Below are positions 1-11,899 of a stretch of 64,000 nt of DNA, one piece after another. This DNA is from Mesocentrotus franciscanus. Lineage: Eukaryota; Echinodermata; Echinoidea; Camarodonta; Strongylocentrotidae. How positions within the stretch are numbered: position 1 is the first letter of the stretch; every line of letters begins with the position of its first letter. The notes below the pieces were generated by a model, which was not told where the DNA came from, searched no databases, and was given only the letters and a program-made list of their open reading frames with translations. The DNA is taken from contig CP137666.1 of assembly GCA_037976565.1 (NCBI GenBank), positions 7,614,582 to 7,678,581 of the forward strand, in the 5' to 3' direction. A program made the translations under genes and the position numbers.

Positions 1-494
1 GTAGCTACCGAGTAAGAAGATTTTTGCATTTTTATTTGTCTAAACGCTGCACTCTTGGGCCCTCCAGAGCCTAAAAGTGTGTTGCAGTCTTTAGTCAGTA
101 TTTGCTATAGATTTTTTTTTGCACTTTTTCAAATTTTCAGTTAAGGGGGGGGGGGACGTGTCCCCGCCCCCAGGGGCGTCGCTAGACCTTTTTCAGTGGG
201 GGTGTAGAGGCCATCGATTACCGACAAAACTAGCCACCAATTACCGACAACTATATAAAGGCCAATAGCCCAATGTCTACAAATTTAACCGTAAAAACCC
301 GGGGCCGGGGGCTAAATTATTTTTCCAACGAACTATCAGGCGCGTTGCTAGGATTTTATTTTAGGTGGGTACCGGTGGTAGTGAGCACGCGAAGCGTACA
401 AATCAGTTACATAGCGCGCACCCTAGGGGTGGGTGCAGGGAGGTTGTTTCCCCCTCCGCGGGAGGCGCGGAAGCATTGTCTTTACATTAATTTA

Positions 495-1140
495 TTAGGG
501 AAAGAAGACGATTCGTTGTACGGTTCTCGACCCTAAGTAATCCTTGTCTGTACTCAGTTCCCCCCTCTCGCGCGAAGCACGGAAGCACGTTTCATTAAAA
601 AGAAGACGATTCGTTGTACCGTTCCCGACTCTTAATTCTTGTTTCGCCCCTCCACGCGAAGCGCGGAAGCTATGACGTTTCATTAAATTATTAGAGAAAG
701 AAGACGATTCGTTGTACCGTTCTCGACCCTCAGTAATCCTTGTCTGTACTCAGTTCCCACCTCTCGCGCGAAGCACGGAAGCTTTAACGTTTCATTAAAT
801 TATTAGAAAAGAAGACGATTCGTTGCACCGTTCCCGACTCTTAATTCTTGTTTGGCCCCTCCACGCGAAGCGCGGAAGCTATGACGTTTCATTAAATTAT
901 TAGAGAAAGAAGACGATTCGTTGTACCGTTCTCGACCCTCAGTAATCCTTGTCTGTACTCAGTTCCCACCTCTCGCGCGAAGCACGGAAGCTTTAACGTT
1001 TCCTTAAATTATTAGAAAAAGACGATTCGTTGTACCGTTCCCGACTCTTAATTCTTGTTTCGCCCCTCCCGCGCGAAGCGCGGAAGCTATGACGTTTCAT
1101 TAGAGAAAGAAGACGATTCGTTGTACAGTTCTCAAACTCT
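495..1140. repeat. Dimeric ~100 bp tandem array, left copy
   Basis: About six units each carry GAAGACGATTCGTTG and CGCGAAGC, and alternate between two variants. One contains CTTGTCTGTACTCAGTTCCC and the other TTAATTCTTGTTTCGCCCC. The alternation makes a ~200 bp higher-order unit. Inverted single units recur near 2565-2690 and 2990-3060. Open frames here are not genes. Confidence 0.85.
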
Positions 1141-1359
1141 TAATCATTGTCTGAATTTCAAAAAGTTTTACTATGTCTGATAAAAAGTCACAGTTCGTAG
1201 GGAAAACAAATTTGCCGGCCGACCGACATAATACTTCTCACCGACTTCAAACTTCTGCATTGATATAGTACACGATGATCGAGCAAGAATACCGACATAG
1301 CTGACCCGACACAGCAACATATCTATGCGTATCTTTCTTGCTCTCTCTCGACGAGGCGA

Positions 1360-1675
1360 CTCCACCCAACAACCCCTCTCTCTCTTACTCCAACCCCTCC
1401 TCTCTCAGGCTCTTACCCCCTCTCTCTCCTCTCTTTCATCCCCGTTTCTTTTGTTTCCTTTTTCTTCTTTTTTTCTTCTTTTTTCCTTTTCTCCTTTTCT
1501 TTCTTTTCTCTCTTTTCCTTTCCTTCCTTTCCTCTCTTTCCTCTTTTTCTTTATTCTCTTTCTTTCCTTTCTCTTTCCTGTCTTTCCTTTCTTTTCCTTT
1601 TTTTTTTTTCTTCTTCTTTTCTTTCCCTTTCCCTCTCTTTTTTGCCCTCCCCCTTTTCTCATTTTTCCCGACGGC
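1360..1675. repeat. Polypyrimidine block, left copy
   Basis: About 315 bases are almost only C and T on the plus strand, built of irregular CTTT/CCTTT runs. The open frames it creates on both strands (Phe/Leu/Ser-rich, Lys/Arg-rich) are composition artefacts. Confidence 0.9.
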
Positions 1676-2459
1676 AGCGCAATTTTACCGACAAAATCCG
1701 GACAGGTGGGGGGTGTCTCCTCCACCCCCTTTGAGCGACGCCCTGCCCGCCCCGTCCCCGGGATCGCCGCCCCCTGGTCTGTAGGGTCATACAGGGGCGG
1801 CGCCAGGTTATTTTGTTAGGGGGCGAATGGGCGCGCCAGCTCAGGGGTTTTAGGCATTAATATTACGGTAAGATGAGCATATTTTTATACCTTTTTTGTG
1901 TGTGACACTGGCAGGTCACTAATTGGCATGGAGTCAACTCCAGGGGCGGAGCCCCAGAAGCGCAGGGTTTAAGGCATTACATTACGGTCAGATGAGCATC
2001 CAGGGGGCAGAGCCCCCGCAAGCTCAGGAGTTTTAGACATTTAATTACGGTCAGAGGAGCATATTTTGATACCTCATTTGTGACACTGGCAGGTCCCTAA
2101 TTCTTTCTTTCTCTGACACTTAGGCTTTTAAATAACTATATTTTTTTTGCCTGACTGTAAATTTGGGAATTTTCATTTTCCAACAAGCGCATAAAAGGTA
2201 TAAATTACAAAAGTGAGAAAAAATCCCGGAAAATCATGTAATTTCAGCCACATTTGTATATCACTGGTATCGAATTAGCAAAAACCATGTTAGAATTTTA
2301 TTTAGGGAAGGCAACTGCCCCCTATTAGTACGCCAGTGTCTAAAGTAATAAAAATTAAAATCCTAAATGATAAATAAAATATCAAACCATTAGGCGCGCA
2401 GCCAGGGGCGATGGGGGCGGTCGCCCCCCCCCCAAAAAAAAAAAAAAACGCCGGCCAAA

Positions 2460-2504
<45 letters not shown>

Positions 2505-3309
2505 AGAGAAAAAGAAAGAGAAGAAAGAAAAAGGAGCAGACAAAGAAATATTTTTGAAAATTCAGACAAGGATTAAGAGTCGAGATCGGTACAACGAATC
2601 GTCTTCTTTCTCTAATAATTTAATGAAACGTTAAAGCTTCCGTGCTTCGCGCGAGAGGGGGGAACTGAGTACAGACAAGGATTACTTCTACCTAAAATAA
2701 AATCTTAGCAACACGCCTGATAGTTCGTAGGAAAAATAATTTAGCCCCCGGCCCCGGGTTTTTACGGTTAAATTTGTAGACATTGGGCTATTGGCATTTA
2801 TATAGTTGTCGGTAATTGGTGGCTAGTTTTGTCGGTAATCGGTGGCCTCTACACCCCCCACTGAAAAGGTCTAGCGACGCCCCTGGGGCGGGACACGTCC
2901 CCCTCACTGAAAATTTTAAAAAGTGCAAAAAAAAATCTATAGTAAGAGGACGTAGAAAGAAAAAGGAGCAGACAAAGAAATATTTTTGAAAATTCAGACA
3001 AGGATTAAGAGTCGAGATCGGTACAACGAATCGTCTTCTTTCTCTAATAATTCAATGAATCGTCAAACCCCCCTGCCCCCCTGTGACGCCACCTTGGGTC
3101 ATAGTTCCATGGTGGGGTTAACGGGGTATAGTCAAGGCACATGGGCATAGGGAATAGTGAAGGAGTTGTTCATAATTAATTTGTTAGGCGGTAAGGCGGG
3201 CCAGAAATATTTATAAAATTGCGTATAGCGGACAACAATGACTTTTGGGAATGACTTTTTGGGGGAAAGGGGAGGGCGGAATATTTTCAAAGTAATTCCC
3301 AACTGCTTA

Positions 3310-3441
3310 CACTCTCAAACAATCTAGTCAGATTTAATTCTGGTCATTTTGACTAGAATCTAGTATTTTTTTTAATAGAATCTAGTAAGTGTCCCTCTGA
3401 TACGGTAATCGATTCAAATCTGACTAGATTGTTTGAGAGTG
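3310..3441. mobile_element. 132 bp MITE with TA target site, left copy
   Basis: The ends are reverse complements over about 26 bp, beginning CACTCTCAAACAATC and ending GATTGTTTGAGAGTG. The dinucleotide TA directly flanks both ends (3308-3309, 3442-3443), as expected for a Tc1/mariner-type non-autonomous element. There is no coding capacity. Confidence 0.8.
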
Positions 3442-3443
3442 TA

Positions 3444-4186
3444 TAGCACGGTGTTTCATCGTTTGTTTAATTGTTAATATTTGGTTTTCAAATCATACTT
3501 GGTTAGCATTTTGTGACATCTAATAAGGACTTCCTGTTTCCGAATACCTTTAAGTTGCAGGTCTTAATTAAATGTATGTCAGAGTAAAGAATAAAGGAAT
3601 AATTTAAATTGATACCAAATAGTGTATATAGGCCAATATGCGTACAAGTCGGGGTCTGGGGCCTGAAAGAGGTTCAGACACCCCCAGCCACCTACGAGAA
3701 TTTAAACAGAAGCAGTATTCGGGCAATAATTTGTAACCGTCGGTCTCTATTTAATTTTGATACAGCCGCTATATTATTTCCAAATACTTGGTGGCGAAAT
3801 AAACTCTTTCACTATGAAGTGTCAAAACATTTGCTCACTTGAGACCTTGGCCCTAGCCTTCAAATACCGGTTTCCATATTTTAAAATGTGTGATGTGTCA
3901 ACTTTATGAGAGCTTTCATAGAAAGGGAATGGTGCCCGGTGTGCCGGGATTATTCAAAGTCGGGGTCTGTTTACATTACAGGCGCGATTTAAAAAATATA
4001 ACAGCATCAGTTCTGTAGCATTTTGAGAAATAATTTCCTCGCGAATATTATTTTCTTTCTGTATATAGGTGCGCAGTGCGCTGATGTAGACTATACGAGT
4101 GATACTTAGACTGCATTCAAATCATATAATCAGAATGCAGTTCTATTTTCCCAAATTTAGGGTAACCTGTGGATTTAGGCTTCACG
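3444..4186. other. No recognised feature
   Basis: AT-rich sequence without a convincing exon, RNA gene or repeat; it is duplicated in the right copy. Confidence 0.5.
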
Positions 4187-5130
4187 CAGGGGCGGGGGAG
4201 CGTCTTCCAAAGTGGGGAGGGGCTAACAAAAAAGGGCACTTTCTGGAGAAAAAAGGGGCACCTACAAAGGAAAACCTTTACGTGGTACAAGATACCTCTT
4301 TGGAGTTGGATGTGACGGTCTGAATATTAATTTTTCAGGAAGCGAAACGAGCGAGCAAAAAATTTAAGATTAATTTTGTGAGGTCGCATGGCGAAAAGGT
4401 GAAAAGGGGAATTTCTCGCACCTGAAAAGAGGCACTTACGAGAGATAAAAAGGGGCATTTATAAGAATGGGAAAGGGGTGCTTATTATAAAAGAAAATGG
4501 GCACCTGTCAGATTTTGATAGTTGCAATAATTGGGGGTGGAAAGGGGGCATTCATGAGAAGGAAAAGGGGCTCTTATCAGAAGGAAAATGGGCACTTTTT
4601 AGAAGGAAAAGGGGCACATATCAACTTATAAAGGGGAACTTATCAGAGGTGAACAGGGGCACCCATCAAAGAAGAAAAGAGCACTTATCAGATGGGGAAG
4701 GGGGCAATTATCACAAAGGAAAAGGGGCACTTGTCAAAGTAAAACGTGTACCTGCCAGCCTTTGAATAGGGGCGATTATCAGAGGTGAAGGGGCACTTCT
4801 CGTATCCAAAAGGGCACTTACCAGAGATGAAAACGAGCACTTATGAGAATGGAAAAGGGACACTTATTGCGAAGGAAAAGGGGCAATTATCAGATTATAA
4901 TAGGGGCATTTACCAGAGGTGAAATTGGACATTTTATGAGAAAGTGAAGGGGATCTTATGAAAAAATTGGGGCCGGGGGGATGCACTTATCAAAAGGAAA
5001 AGAGGCACTTATTAGAAGGGGAGGGCAGTTCTTACAAAGGAAAAGGGGCACTTGTCCTATGTTAAAACGGGCACTTTGGGGTACCTGAAAAATGGGGCAC
5101 TGTGCCCCTACACCCCAGGCGCGGCCTCTT
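4187..5130. mobile_element. hAT-like element with minisatellite interior, left copy
   Basis: The 8 bp GCTTCACG occurs at 4079-4086's equivalent position immediately left of the element (4179-4186) and again immediately right (5131-5138), a hAT-type target-site duplication. The left end is CAGGGGCGGGG; the reverse complement of the right end is AAGAGGCCGCG, so the termini are short and imperfect. Nearly the whole interior is an irregular ~20-30 bp purine-rich minisatellite built on GGGGCACTTATCAGA. Open frames through it are not genes. No transposase is present. Confidence 0.75.
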
Positions 5131-5138
5131 GCTTCACG

Positions 5139-6027
5139 AACTGCATATTTATTAGTGACAGTAGGCCATGGCTGCAGAATTTTTTTTTTTAGTAATGTCG
5201 ATGAGGTTTAATTTGTAGTTATTATAGATAATTATTCATTTCAATGATGTCCTAGATTTCCAAACTTGACTAAAAATTCAGTTTGGTTGGAAATTTCTCG
5301 GACGGCAAATTGCGTGCCCTCCTACTGCTCCCCATTTAAACGTCTTTGGCCCTCCCATTTCAAATGCGCTCGTACTTCATGCCTCGATCGACTTTGGCCA
5401 ATTCGTCTTATCATCACCCCATTCTAGTCCTCACGTACCTAGATTCCCAGGGTACTTGTAAGCGCGCATCTACAATGCGTCATCTACTAGGCATGCGTAG
5501 TAGAGCAGCGATCTCTGTACTGAGGATGTAAACAATCCCTCGTGCCTTTGTTTACGATGCAGATGTCGCGTGCATTTAGCAATGCGCTGCAGACATTTTA
5601 AAGATGGAATAACTGAGGGAGGAGGCCACTGCCGTTTTGCCTTGTGCAAAACGGCACCACCAACATACATGCACTTTACGGTAGGATCTTAATTTACACA
5701 TGGTTACACTTGGATTGTAAACGAAGAACAGATGGTACGTGAGTCGATCTGACCAACAACTGAGCAGACCCAAGTTTTACTCCCGTGGCCGTTCTACTCA
5801 CGATTGATCATTTCCATACCACATTTTCAACTTGCAAGTCATGGCTTTAACTTATAGTTATAGTATACAAATCCATGATTCTCATATACTCTAGGCGTCT
5901 AGCTCTGGAGACTGGAATACAGTTATTGCCATAGGACATTTTGGAGATTTTTTCGTGAATTCATGGTGACTGGATACCTGCTGCAGCGTTGGAGAAGAAT
6001 TCTTCGTGAGGAAAGGAGGCATTAAAC
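5139..6027 (+). promoter_or_regulatory. Upstream region of left carrier exon 1
   Basis: This non-coding stretch directly precedes the first exon and is copied at 15722-16610. It probably contains the promoter and 5'UTR, but no TATA box or initiator stands out, so the placement rests only on position. Confidence 0.3.
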
Positions 6028-6459
6028 ATGGACCTGACAAGTTCGTCACGCTTAGCAAACTCGAGAAGTTTTGCAGCGGCTAGCGTGCCCCATTTACACT
6101 GGCATTCCCTGCCTTCGTCAGACCGCCGTAGAAAGAAGAGTATTACGGGGACTGATGGAGGGGCACCGGCCGGACCCAAACTAGGCAAAGGCAAATCAGT
6201 CCATCATCATCCTCATGCTGGGATAGTGCATGGAGGTAGCAGAAAGACAATTACAGAGCCGCAAAATGTGAGAAATCCCCTCACCATCAGGCCGCCATAC
6301 CTGCCGGGGAAATTGCAAAGACCAGTGACAGTGAATCTGGGAAAAATATCCATCACAGTCACAGATATGGTGATCATCATCATCACCATCACCATGATAT
6401 CACACCGTTGCAAAGGTCAATTGCATCTGGAGTTGGGACAGTTTTCATGTCGGTGACAA
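6028..6459 (+). pseudogene. Frameshifted first exon of SLC25A39/40-like carrier (left copy)
   Basis: This matches the intact exon at 16611-17046 almost base for base, with the same ATG context and the same donor (ACAA followed by gtgagt). Near 6273 it lacks 4 bp present in the right copy: AGAAATCCCC here against AGAAGGAAATCCCC there. The deletion shifts the frame before the His tract and before the TPLQRSIASG start of the carrier domain, so a protein from this copy would not reach the first transmembrane helix in frame. No downstream exons are visible before the N gap. It is either a pseudogene copy, a null allele, or a consensus error in an unmerged haplotype. Confidence 0.8.
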
Positions 6460-6871
6460 GTGAGTACACTTTACTTCGATCTGGAAGAGAGTTGTCTAAA
6501 AAAGAAGGATCTTCTTATATTATAAATTGGATTTCTGATATTAAATTTCAAAATCATTATCACTCAGGGAACCTGTCACTTGATAGATAAATACCATCAA
6601 AGAAGAGAAATGGTGTCAAAAGTTCACCCTGGATATGTTAAAGTCAGACATGCATGTGTAATTGTAAAGTTAAGACAATTTTGAACATTTTCCAAAAGAA
6701 GAAAAACATGAACAAAGAATGAAAAAAAAAATGAATATAGGTTGAGGATTAAAATTCAAATCCATTCATGTGCACATGAAGAAATTATTATTAAAAGGTT
6801 GTGCACCAGTTTTTCTGATGCTCTCCAATCTTCCTTATGCAACATCAAAAGACAGAATTGTATGTTTGGAT

Positions 6872-6930
6872 AGAGCCATAAAGGTGCTAACTCATATCCT
6901 TAAACACAAACTTAAAGTCCTTCTGGCTCC
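6872..6930. repeat. ~59 bp imperfect hairpin repeat (family H), left copy
   Basis: The ends AGAGCC...GGCTC form an imperfect stem around an AT-rich loop, with GGTGCTAACTC on one arm and TTAAAGTCC on the other. It belongs with the hairpins at 7633, 28505 and 32039. Confidence 0.6.
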
Positions 6931-7632
6931 AGCTAGGCGATATCCTCACAAGAAAGTAATTGGTAAGGTTACCTACTTCTTGTACTACATTGAAGAAAAA
7001 TTATTTTCAGGATGCTGGCTTGCGGAGAGGAAATAATTTTGATGGATTCTTATTTTGCAAGACTGACTAGTGACTGGACTACAGAGGCCTTGTTATAAAG
7101 TCTATCCTGATATTAAATTGGTTTTAATGGAAACTGGAAAATGAGAGGAACATGCACACAACCTGTAGGGCTGCATACATGTGTATGTATACAATAGCCC
7201 CTCACCCCTCCCCTCCCCATCTTCAGTCTTCAGTTTTCATGCAGTACTTCCTCCCCACATTCCCCTTCCTCCCATTCCTTCCTATTCCCTTCCTCCCACC
7301 CCCTCTTTCCAAACTGGCTACATAATTCATAATGTAAGAGGAATGGAAGATCTGCATGATCCATCATGTTCTGTACAGGCAAAGCGTTACTAGTCTGGTC
7401 ACTTCTTAGAACAAGTGACCTTGCATGTACTTCGCAGGATGACCCAAACAATAGTACTGTCCATTGATTCTCTGTCTCGGAAAAATAAGAAGTCAATACA
7501 TGTAGTTTGATTGCACACTCCTAGCCATGTGATATGTGTCCTTGGCAACAATTGAGGTATCTACGCTTAGAGGTAAATGGCTTGCTAGTTGCTACTGATA
7601 TAATACCTAAGTGTTTTTTGTTTTGTTTGTAG

Positions 7633-7690
7633 AGAGCCATAGGGGTGTCAACTCATATAATTCAAATAGAGGTAACACCCTTCCGGCTCT
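7633..7690. repeat. 58 bp hairpin repeat (family H), left copy
   Basis: AGAGCCATAGGGGTGT pairs with AACACCCTTCCGGCTCT across a short AT-rich loop. The right copy (18206-18264) has a still better stem because it reads GAGTTAACAC. Confidence 0.7.
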
Positions 7691-9160
7691 AAACAGACAA
7701 ATGAGACGTATTCTTTATGATTTTGTACATTAGGCCTCGCGATTGGTTGTAGCTTTTTGTTCCAAAATGATATTTTGTAAACATCATTGTAATCATCATT
7801 ATTACATCATTTGTATTTCAAATTTCTATTGTTTGTTAGAAAAATTGTCTACTGTTCTTTGTGAAAGAAACATTGCATGCATTTTAAGTCAAAAGTAGAG
7901 CAGTTAGGTAAGCAGTTCATTCATGTTATGCTTCAATGATTTGGCATAAAAAGATAATTAAACTAGTTGATCTAGATTCATTGAAGACAGGGGGAAACAA
8001 CCGTGCCATCCAGTTGTTTCTGTCTAGTTTTATTTAAGTCTACAGCAAGAGCTTCTACTACCATGAAGAAAATAATTCCAAAAAAGTTTCCTATTAAGAA
8101 TCTTATTCCCCACTAAATGTTACTCGCATCATACTGTACATATATAGTACATGTATATTACAGGTACTCATTTACTACTGTAAGTTACTAAAGCTACCAT
8201 AGTACATGTAGCTGGGCATTAGCGCACATTGTTTTAAACTAGTGTACAGGCATAGAGGCCTGTTGGTATTGGTCTACCATATCATCTGTAGTGGTGCATA
8301 GTACATGTAGATCTAACATTGCAGGCATACAGAGGAACTGTATCCTGATCAATATAAATGTCTTGTTTACCAAGAGATGTGTTTGCTTTCAACATTGTTT
8401 TAGCTGTGGCTGTGTTTATTATGAAATTGAAGTGCTACTTGTAGTTCAAGAATGGAATCACATTTGTTATACAGTATGTACATTGGATCCAATACCAGTG
8501 AGCTTCAAAATTTATCCTGTGAATACTGGTATTATCCATGTTAGTCTTGAATCTGTAATTCTGCACCATAATTAGGATAATTGACACTTGGTAACTTTAA
8601 ATTTCTCAAAATTATTTTTGGCTGTACATCGTAGGTGTACGTAACATTCATAATATATGTATACGCATGTAGATCAGTCTATCTTAATGTTTTGGACATT
8701 GAAATTAGAAGCATTACAAGGTCCTAATGCACTTAGGCACTCCATCCTGAAGTTGAAGTTGTACAGGTTCAAGAAGATATCAGGCTCCCAGAAAATTATA
8801 GATTATGACAGAACACAGGCATCTGAATACATCTAGTTTTTGCAAAGTAACAGTATGATTTGTAATTTTGTATATTAGCGATGTTATACCCCTAATGTTA
8901 AAGGGAATCTACACTGATACTGTGCAGTCATGTTCCAATTGTGCGTTTCCAGAGCTATCAACAGTTTTGAGTCGTGATCCTCCTGATAATGTGATATTTT
9001 CCTGTGATCCGAGTTGTTACTACAGTGTATATAAACCAACCAGAGGACATTTGTGTTCGCTTGCCAGCCTTGTCAGGTTATGATTATGCAGGGCCACAGG
9101 GCCAGAATATATGAACAAGGACCTGCCTGAGTGCCTGATATGCCTTACTTTTGTTGAGCT

Positions 9161-9660
9161 NNNNNNNNNNNNNNNNNNNNNNNNNNNNNNNNNNNNNNNN
9201 NNNNNNNNNNNNNNNNNNNNNNNNNNNNNNNNNNNNNNNNNNNNNNNNNNNNNNNNNNNNNNNNNNNNNNNNNNNNNNNNNNNNNNNNNNNNNNNNNNNN
9301 NNNNNNNNNNNNNNNNNNNNNNNNNNNNNNNNNNNNNNNNNNNNNNNNNNNNNNNNNNNNNNNNNNNNNNNNNNNNNNNNNNNNNNNNNNNNNNNNNNNN
9401 NNNNNNNNNNNNNNNNNNNNNNNNNNNNNNNNNNNNNNNNNNNNNNNNNNNNNNNNNNNNNNNNNNNNNNNNNNNNNNNNNNNNNNNNNNNNNNNNNNNN
9501 NNNNNNNNNNNNNNNNNNNNNNNNNNNNNNNNNNNNNNNNNNNNNNNNNNNNNNNNNNNNNNNNNNNNNNNNNNNNNNNNNNNNNNNNNNNNNNNNNNNN
9601 NNNNNNNNNNNNNNNNNNNNNNNNNNNNNNNNNNNNNNNNNNNNNNNNNNNNNNNNNNNN
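9161..9660. other. Assembly gap (500 N)
   Basis: A run of exactly 500 undetermined bases, probably a placeholder length. Reading frames across it are meaningless. Confidence 0.99.
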
Positions 9661-10542
9661 GCGCATACCAATCTTAGGCGTAATTAGTAAATTGATTGTT
9701 TATTACGCGCGTCATCATATGCGCTGTAGCATGTGGATCATGAAGACAAGTCACGCTTTCAATTAGTGGTTATAGATGAGAGCATTCAAATCGTCATATT
9801 CTAGCATGTAATTTCTTAGAAAGTACTCATCTGTGATGTCTCCGGTCAACAAACAATCTTTTTCTAACTCGTCTATTGGCACGAAGTTGGTTCTGAGCAA
9901 GGAATATTGCCGCCATGTTATCACCCCGAAAGATACAACAACCCCCTACCTATTGTAAATATTGTTGTAAATACCACGCAAGATAAGATAAGATAAAAGA
10001 TACAACAATTTTCAGAATACCAATTATCTTGTCATATTATCTCCCGTGCGCATATGCAAATGAGGATTAAGCGCCATTTTTGTAATACTACGCACTATTC
10101 AAGCGCACAAAAGTTTGAGCGCAGGCGCGACCACAGAAATGTGAGAAAGATACAACAAAAGATACAACAAAAGTTACAACAAAAGTTACAACAATGTTCA
10201 GAATACCAACTTTATCTTATCTTCAAAGATACAACAATATTAGAGATAACACAGGGTTCAGAATACGGCCCCTGGTATCGAATTAGAAAATAAACCACGT
10301 TTGATTTGGGGGGGGCAACTGCCCCAAGCCCCATCAGTACGCCAGTGCGAGCGAGCATAGTGAACGAGAGGGTGAAGGTGACGGAAGTGACTACCCCCTC
10401 ACAGGTTTTTGAAGTTTTGTTGTATTAAAAAATTACATTCCTTAGCAAAATTATAGTATAAAAACAAGCAATATACCTTTTTCACACTTCACTTTCCTAC
10501 AATATTTACTTGTACATTTTCAAGGATATTATGCGAGGGAGC
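9661..10542. other. Spacer between duplication copies
   Basis: No gene is visible. The spacer holds GATACAACAA-type short repeats (densest at 10143-10200), then 10272-10347, which resembles 2264-2338 of the long-inverted-repeat element (both end GTACGCCAGTG). It then leads straight into the duplicated block, so the transposon cluster probably extends further left than the block boundary. Confidence 0.6.
10143..10200. repeat. Short tandem repeat of ~11 bp (GATACAACAAAA)
   Basis: Four or five near-identical units of GATACAACAAAA / GTTACAACAAAA; further single units occur at 9947, 9995 and 10228. Confidence 0.8.
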
Positions 10543-11033
10543 GTAGCTACCGAGTAAGAAGATTTTTGCATTTTTATTTGTCTAAACGCTGCACTCTTGG
10601 GCCCTCCAGAGCCTAAAAGTGTGTTGCAGTCTTTAGTCAGTATTTGCTATAGATTTTTTTTTGCACTTTTTCAAATTTTCAGTTAAGGGGGACGTGTCCC
10701 CCACAGGGGCGTCGCTAGACCTTTTCAGTGGGGGGTGTAGAGGCCACCGATTACCGACAAAACTAGCCACCAATTACCGACAACTATATAAAGGCCAATA
10801 GCCCAATGTCTACAAATTTAACCGTAAAAACCCGGGGCCGGGGGCTAAATTATTTTTCCAACGAACTATCAGGCGCGTTGCTAGGATTTTATTTTAGGTG
10901 GGTACCGGTGGTAGTGAGCACGCGAAGCGTGCAAATCAGTTACATAGCGCGCACCCTAGGGGGTGGGTGCAGGGAGGGGGTTGTTTCCCCCTCCGCGGGA
11001 GGCGCGGAAGCATTGTCTTTACATTAATTTATT

Positions 11034-11685
11034 AGGAAAGAAGACGATTCGTTGTACGGTTCTCGACCCTAAGTAATCCTTGTCTGTACTCAGTTCCCCC
11101 TCTCGCGCGAAGCACTTAAACGTTTCATTATTAGAAAAGAAGACGATTCGTTGTACCGTTCCCGACTCTTAATTCTTGTTTCGCCCTCCCACGCGAAGCG
11201 CGGAAGCTATGACGTTTCATTAAATTATTAGAGAAAGAAGACGATTCGTTGTACCGTTCTCGACCCTCAGTAATCCTTGTCTGTACTCAGTTCCCACCTC
11301 TCGCGCGAAGCACGGAAGCTTTAACGTTTCATTAAATTATTAGAAAAGAAGACGATTCGTTGCACCGTTCCCGACTCTTAATTCTTGTTTGGCCCCTCCC
11401 ACGCGAAGCGCGGAAGCTATGACGTTTCATTAAATTATTAGAGAAAGAAGACGATTCGTTGTACCGTTCTCGACCCTCAGTAATCCTTGTCTGTACTCAG
11501 TTCCCACCTCTCGCGCGAAGCACGGAAGCTTTAACGTTTCCTTAAATTATTAGAAAAGAAGACGATTCGTTGTACCGTTCCCGACTCTTAATTCTTGTTT
11601 CGCCCCTCCGCGCGAAGCGCAGAAGCTATGACGTTTCATTAGAGAAAGAAGACGATTCGTTGTACAGTTCTCAAACTCTTAATCA
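11034..11685. repeat. Dimeric ~100 bp tandem array, right copy
   Basis: The same two alternating unit types as at 495-1140, with GAAGACGATTCGTTG in each unit. Confidence 0.85.
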
Positions 11686-11899
11686 TTGTCTGAATTTCAA
11701 AAAGTTTTACTATGTCTGATAAAAAGTCACAGTTCGTAGGGAAAACAAATTTGCCGGCCGACCGACATAATACTTCTCACCGACTTCAAACTTCTGCATT
11801 GATATAGTACACGATGATCGAGCAAGAATACCGACATAGCTGACCCGACACAGCAACATATCTATGCGTATCTTTCTTGCTCTCTCTCGACGAGGCGAC

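Larger units (their letters stand above)
105..2942. mobile_element. Long-inverted-repeat element, left copy
   Basis: The sequence at 105-400 reappears as its reverse complement at about 2690-2942. It starts with CTATAG, passes a GCACTTTTT block and a CAGGGGCGTCGCTAGACC motif at 171, and continues through a TACCGACAA-type segment. The interior holds a two-type ~100 bp tandem array, a polypyrimidine block and a GA-rich block. No transposase-like reading frame is visible, so this looks like a non-autonomous or composite, probably nested, DNA transposon. After 2943 part of the right arm is repeated (to ~3075). Family assignment is uncertain; CAGGGGCG is a hAT-style terminus. Confidence 0.75.
1..9160 (+). 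repeat. Left copy of a ~9.2 kb direct segmental duplication
   Basis: The first base aligns with 10543 and the last with 19722, in the same order and orientation. Differences are mostly homopolymer indels and scattered substitutions. The copy begins before the window and ends at a run of N exactly where the right copy continues into unique sequence. This pattern fits an unmerged haplotype in the assembly at least as well as a real tandem duplication. It includes a transposon cluster (1-5138) and a frameshifted first exon of the carrier gene (6028-6459). Confidence 0.95.
6460..9160 (+). other. Intron-1-like sequence, left copy
   Basis: Non-coding sequence parallel to 17047-19722. It contains two short palindromic repeats (6872-6930, 7633-7690) and otherwise no gene. 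It ends at the assembly gap. Confidence 0.7.

Noticed and set aside
273..536. Open frame beginning MSTNLTVKTRGRG (and its copy at 10806)
   Set aside because: It lies in the arm of the inverted-repeat element and runs into the tandem array; no domain, and its reverse complement is repeated at ~2760.
1325..1819. Long Phe/Leu/Ser-rich and Lys/Arg-rich frames on both strands (also 11864-12422)
   Set aside because: Created by the polypyrimidine block; low complexity in all frames.
4478..4765. Gly/Lys-rich open frame (also at 15053)
   Set aside because: Translation of the GGGGCACTTATCAGA minisatellite within the hAT-like element.
6213..6413. Met/Val-rich antisense frame (also 16779-17000)
   Set aside because: Antisense of the His-coding CAT/CAC tract of exon 1.
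9084..9687. Several ~180-codon frames
   Set aside because: They are almost entirely N.
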